Shown here: piece by piece, positions 36,063-39,293 of the stretch
Position numbering within the stretch: the stretch's first letter is position 1
Layout of the letters: each line of letters begins with the position of its first letter
Source: JBIKWM01 sp044356305
GTDB lineage: Bacteria; Bacteroidota; Bacteroidia; UBA10329
DNA length: 39,293 nt
Direction of reading: 5' to 3'
NCBI GenBank assembly: GCA_044356305.1
Contig: JBIKWM010000030.1
Coordinates: 1-39,293, forward strand
Notes under the pieces: model-generated
Seen by the model: the letters and a program-made list of their open reading frames with translations, nothing else
Database searches by the model: none
What the model was told of the DNA's origin: nothing
Position numbers and translations under genes: made by a program

Positions 36063-36932
36063 ATGACAACAACCATGCGCCACCTTGCACATTTCGCCAC
36101 ACTTGCCGGTCTGGCCCTCATAGCCGTCAGCACCGGATGCAAAAAACAGGGGACTGACAGCGTGATGGCGGCAGCCAACAACTCCCTGGCACTCATGCTC
36201 AGCGAGGACATCCGCACCCAGGTGCACATGGCAGCCTCCGCCCAGATGGGCCTTTTGAACAAGACCGAGGTGGCTACCGAGGTGCCCTCCTGCGCCACAG
36301 TCACCCTTACCGACAATGCCGGAGGTTATCCTAAGACCCTCACCATCACCTACGGGAACAGTTGCATGGACAACAGCGGGGTGGTACGTCAAGGCAAACT
36401 GGTATGCACCTTCAGCGGGCCGTACGATGTGGCCGGCAGCACCATCGACATCATGCCACAGGGCTATGGGTTCGATCAATATATGGTAGAGGGCACCAAT
36501 TCCATCACCGTCAATGGCACCACCGGTCCGTTCGCGGTCACCGTTCTGGGCCTCACAGTCACATGGGACGGCAGCAGCATTGTCTGGAGCGGCACGCGCG
36601 AGGTGGAATGGGAAGGCGGCACCGAAACGCAGTATTTCACCCCCGACACATCGTTGCCGGGCGACATCATGGGCTACACCGCTTTCGGTGACGACACGTG
36701 GCACATCACATCGGGCAGCGGCAGCGGCAACGACCGCGATGGCCATCCATACAATTACTCCGTGGCCACCCACCTGCACAGCTCCATGGACTGCCGCTAC
36801 ATCACCGAAGGGCAGATAGGCCTTACGAGCGCCAACCGCACCGATGCCATAGTGGACTATGGCGATGGCGAGTGCGACAGCCGCGCCTACCTCGATGCCG
36901 ATGGCGATGTGAGCAATTTCATCCTGCCCTGA
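36063..36932 (+). CDS. Hypothetical lipoprotein
   Basis: This is a 289-residue protein with a lipoprotein signal ending VSTGC then KKQG. The mature part begins helical and becomes beta-rich (VTLTDNAGGYPKTLTITYG, VNGTTGPFAVTVLGLTVTW, YSVATHLHSSMDCRYITEG), ending in an acidic CDSRAYLDADGDVSNFILP. I recognise no named family. The open frame reaches back into folA, but the ATG at 36063 gives the signal peptide and follows a promoter element; an ATG at 36075 is also possible. A strong terminator follows. Confidence 0.82.
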   Translation: MTTTMRHLAHFATLAGLALIAVSTGCKKQGTDSVMAAANNSLALMLSEDIRTQVHMAASAQMGLLNKTEVATEVPSCATVTLTDNAGGYPKTLTITYGNSCMDNSGVVRQGKLVCTFSGPYDVAGSTIDIMPQGYGFDQYMVEGTNSITVNGTTGPFAVTVLGLTVTWDGSSIVWSGTREVEWEGGTETQYFTPDTSLPGDIMGYTAFGDDTWHITSGSGSGNDRDGHPYNYSVATHLHSSMDCRYITEGQIGLTSANRTDAIVDYGDGECDSRAYLDADGDVSNFILP

Positions 36933-36962
36933 GGCAGGATCACATTCATGTATTGGATATGG

Positions 36963-36989
36963 AAGGGGCATCAGCCCCTTTCTTTTTTT
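36963..36989 (+). terminator. Rho-independent terminator after the lipoprotein
   Basis: A 7-bp perfect stem AAGGGGC/GCCCCTT with a 4-nt loop is followed by TCTTTTTTT, 30 nt past the stop codon at 36932. The rest of 36990-37236 shows no gene or clear signal. Confidence 0.88.
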
Positions 36990-37236
36990 AAGCTCCCTGA
37001 ACCTGCCGCGCGCTCATGCCTCAAGGGTCCTTCGTTGTTCTGAATAAGGTGCTCCTGTCAGTGACCTGCTCTGGAAACGGCCGGGTACGCTGACGATATA
37101 CAATGGGCCGTGCCGCCTGCCGCTCCATACCGCCCGAGCGTTGCAGATTCCGTTGGTGCGGGAATGCTAAAGTGGACATGAGGGGGAGAGGTGCGCAATT
37201 CGCCATTCACCCCAAACCTCAAACTTCTCCAATCCC

Positions 37237-38943
37237 TCACCGCTGCACCACCAGCCGCTGCCGCAGGGTTTCTCCGCTTTGCAAGGTGGCGGAAATTGTG
37301 TAGAGACCGGGGGCGAGGGTGGAAATATCCATTTCAAAGCTGACCTCTCCCGACCCCACCTTATTTGGAAGGGAGTTGAGGACCTTTTTGCCGAGCATAT
37401 CTGTAATGGTCACTGTACTTACCTGTTGGCTGTGACTTGTTATCTGTAGCCGCACGGTTTGGCTGGCGGGGTTGGGGTAGATTAGCAGCGCGGGTTGGGT
37501 GGCTGTGGTTTCGGTAATGGAGGTCAGAGTGTCGCAGGGGAGGCAGGTTTTGATCAACAACATATCGAATCGGCCTTGGGCAGTGTATGACTGACCACCA
37601 AAATCCAGTTGTTCGAATGAGACCAAAGCCATGACATGACCATCAGCAGTTTTCTTCACTGCACGCACAGCGTTCTGTCCCACACCGGGGAATGTAAGAC
37701 CGCAACGCACCTTGCCTGAACTATCGGTACTCACAATGAATCCATCGAATTGGTCATCGGCCGTGTTTGACATTTGAAAACCATCGAATTGGAACTGGTC
37801 TGAGTATGAAGAGCCACCTAACAATGAGCTGTTGCCCTGCACGTCAAGGGTCTCGGTATAATCCGTTGATGAACCCGTGTTCTTTTTCAACCAAAGCACC
37901 TCGCCAGTATTCCGGTCAAGAGCTCCTAAGAACACATCTCTTCCTTGAGGCATGGGCAATGTCTGACTGCCCAAAGTGATGGGTGAAAAATCATACACGC
38001 CCGAGAACCGCACTTCGCCATCAGTAGTAAAATCTAATCCATAATTGTAGAGGTACAGGTCGCTTTGGTTCTGCGATACGTTTGCCCATTGCAATAGGCC
38101 ATTGTTGTCAATGGCCAATTGGTACATGGCATAGTGATCAGGTCCGGCTGTTGTGAGCGTATCAACTCCATAGGTCAATTCATGCGCAAATTTTCCTTGA
38201 ACGATGCATCCGTTTTGATCGCAGTCAATGGCTCTCACATCCAAATTTCCTTTGCCCGTGACAAGGTAACTTGATACCAACTCGCCATCAGGAGAAATCC
38301 GCGCGATCAGCATGTCTTGGTTACCTGGGTTTACAGAAACATCTGCATTGTATTGTTGCCCTGAAATGGACAAAATCTGCTGAAATACAATACAAACAAC
38401 AATGTCACTACCCCATGTTGCCGCTGATCGAGCGATGGAAAATTGAGCCCCACCTTTCATGGTCCAGAAAACTTCGCCTGATTCATCGAACTTGATTAAA
38501 AAAAAACCATTTAATGTGGCTCCCGGCCTTGAAATTATGGTGTCATTCACGATCATACTTGTCCTCATTGCCCCTCCAAGATAGGCCCCTCCAAGCGTAT
38601 CAAACAATACGATATTATCATAAGTGTTGCCCTCCGATTCAATCACTTTGGTCCAAAGCACACCGCCTTGTTCATCCAATTTGGACAAAAAAACAGAATA
38701 AAAGTCCGGACCACCGTTGGGGTATAAATAACTCAGAGGCCCAATAGACAAATCAATCACTTCGAGCGAGGAACCTGAAACAAGCATGTTACCTGAATAA
38801 TCTAAAGCCAGCCCCTTTCTGGTCAATCCATAATCTCCTTCAGGCACCCCCGAAAATTGCCGAACCCATTCACCAGGGCATTGTGAAAGAGAAATTAAAG
38901 GCAGGCATAATCCCAGCAAGAGGCATTGAACTAATGATTTCAT
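37237..38943 (-). CDS. T9SS-secreted protein with SBBP-like beta-propeller repeats
   Basis: This is a 568-residue protein with a signal peptide (MKSLVQCLLLGLCLPLISLS). The body has repeated units of the form FLSKLDEQGGVLWTKVI, FLIKFDESGEVFWTMKGG, YQLAIDNNGLLQWANVS and FLGALDRNTGEVLWLKKN, spaced about 60-80 residues apart. This is characteristic of SBBP-type beta-propeller proteins of Bacteroidota. The last ~80 residues are a T9SS type A domain (LLIYPNPASQTVRLQ, GLYTISATL). Base composition is clearly more AT-rich than the core genes. It starts 8 nt after the stop of the truncated T9SS gene, so the two were probably one operon. Confidence 0.88.
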   Translation of the reverse strand: MKSLVQCLLLGLCLPLISLSQCPGEWVRQFSGVPEGDYGLTRKGLALDYSGNMLVSGSSLEVIDLSIGPLSYLYPNGGPDFYSVFLSKLDEQGGVLWTKVIESEGNTYDNIVLFDTLGGAYLGGAMRTSMIVNDTIISRPGATLNGFFLIKFDESGEVFWTMKGGAQFSIARSAATWGSDIVVCIVFQQILSISGQQYNADVSVNPGNQDMLIARISPDGELVSSYLVTGKGNLDVRAIDCDQNGCIVQGKFAHELTYGVDTLTTAGPDHYAMYQLAIDNNGLLQWANVSQNQSDLYLYNYGLDFTTDGEVRFSGVYDFSPITLGSQTLPMPQGRDVFLGALDRNTGEVLWLKKNTGSSTDYTETLDVQGNSSLLGGSSYSDQFQFDGFQMSNTADDQFDGFIVSTDSSGKVRCGLTFPGVGQNAVRAVKKTADGHVMALVSFEQLDFGGQSYTAQGRFDMLLIKTCLPCDTLTSITETTATQPALLIYPNPASQTVRLQITSHSQQVSTVTITDMLGKKVLNSLPNKVGSGEVSFEMDISTLAPGLYTISATLQSGETLRQRLVVQR

Positions 38944-38951
38944 GGTACTCT

Positions 38952-39211
38952 TTATTTCGAAGATACCATCTTACGACTGGCCACCACGTTGCCATCCACG
39001 AGGAGGTAATAGGTGAACACCCCAGTGCCGATAGTGGATGAATAGACCCTAATGGTGTCTTGCCCAATTTGCACGGGCACATTCAGCATTACAGTTCCTT
39101 TCATATCAACAATGAGAAGTGCCGCATTTTTATCGGTTGCAGGTATCGTAAACCGGATGTCGGTATAACCCGTTGTGCTATTGAAAAAGCTGTTTGAAAA
39201 AGTTACATAAA
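38952..39211 (-). pseudogene. C-terminal remnant of a T9SS protein, 5' end cut off
   Basis: The minus strand encodes about 80 residues of a T9SS type A sorting domain: NSFFNSTTGYTDIRFTIPA, then NAALLIVDMKGTVMLN, then GTGVFTYYLLVDGNVVASRK and a TAA at 38954-38952. The layout resembles the C-terminus of the S74 protein at 1-657. The frame meets TGA about 15 nt beyond the inverted-repeat boundary near 39212, before any N-terminal domain, so the gene is broken. The likely cause is insertion of the element at the right edge. Frame and start are uncertain because the window ends. Confidence 0.65.
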
Positions 39212-39293
39212 AGGTCGTGCAATATGCTCATGTTCATTATTTTAGGGTGTCGAATCCAAATAATGAGAAGCCATGCACGACCTATGCGCAAGA
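39212..39293. mobile_element. Putative insertion-element end with imperfect inverted repeats, partial
   Basis: AGGTCGTGCA (39212-39221) is repeated inverted as TGCACGACCT (39274-39283), and inside it CATTATTT pairs with AAATAATG. Together they make a long imperfect hairpin just where the T9SS remnant is interrupted. An ATG at 39263 opens a plus-strand frame starting MRSHARPMRK that runs off the window. This fits the end of an insertion sequence, but no family can be assigned from 80 bases. Confidence 0.4.

Noticed and set aside
35102..36316. 404-codon antisense frame across thyA, folA and the next lipoprotein
   Set aside because: It spans three well-supported genes on the opposite strand and shows no recognisable domain.

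Overview
The window reads as a chromosomal segment of a Bacteroidota bacterium, most likely Flavobacteriales-like, with a fairly GC-rich genome for that phylum. Evidence: at least seven proteins end in type IX secretion (T9SS) type A sorting domains. There is a TonB-dependent receptor with an N-terminal carboxypeptidase-regulatory-like domain, a two-subunit methylmalonyl-CoA mutase and a DUF4476 protein. Many genes are preceded by the Bacteroidota -7 element TAnnTTTG (or TAnnTTCG) rather than a Shine-Dalgarno sequence. No rRNA, tRNA or CRISPR array was seen.

Layout. 1-660: 3' end of a peptidase S74 / T9SS protein. 0.8-8.6 kb (minus): WD40/TolB-like lipoprotein, TonB receptor and two T9SS surface proteins. 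8.7-17.1 kb: a small membrane protein (minus), then on the plus strand lptB, a YebC regulator, a di-iron sterol desaturase-family membrane enzyme, an LpxL-like acyltransferase, leucyl aminopeptidase, a P4-type acid phosphatase, a peptide-deformylase homologue that has lost every catalytic residue, and a sulfotransferase. 17.1-20.5 kb (minus): both methylmalonyl-CoA mutase subunits. 20.6-22.6 kb: a T9SS protein. 22.6-25.2 kb: pabA/trpG-type glutamine amidotransferase, divergent from bioD-bioA. 25.2-27.7 kb: BamE-like membrane protein and D-aminoacyl-tRNA deacylase (minus), divergent from a DnaQ/GIY-YIG nuclease. 27.7-31 kb: an accessory patch holding a 21-bp tandem array, a secreted cytochrome c/copper monooxygenase, an IS1595-type transposase relic, a small lipoprotein and dispersed direct repeats. 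31-37 kb: DUF4476 protein (minus), then plus-strand secreted endonuclease-like protein, two lipoproteins, a dienoyl-CoA-reductase-like SDR, thyA, folA and another lipoprotein. 37.2-39.3 kb: lower-GC T9SS protein and the tail of another T9SS protein cut by a putative insertion element.

The metabolic genes cover envelope building (lptB, LpxL-like acyltransferase, desaturase family), B12-dependent propionate/succinate interconversion, biotin synthesis, and folate/thymidylate metabolism (thyA-folA, possibly pabA). The secreted and outer-membrane set points to a particle- or polymer-associated lifestyle.

Most noteworthy: (i) a peptide deformylase pseudoenzyme translationally coupled to a periplasmic phosphatase; (ii) two degenerate tandem arrays with the same 21-bp period, whose translated heptads share an Asn-Asp-x-hydrophobic-x-hydrophobic-x pattern; (iii) a recurrent layout placing the -7 promoter element 4-6 nt before the start codon (lptB, pabA, bioD, mutA, dtd, the nuclease, the small membrane protein), which predicts leaderless or near-leaderless mRNAs; (iv) a complete set of copper and heme ligands in one T9SS-exported oxidoreductase.
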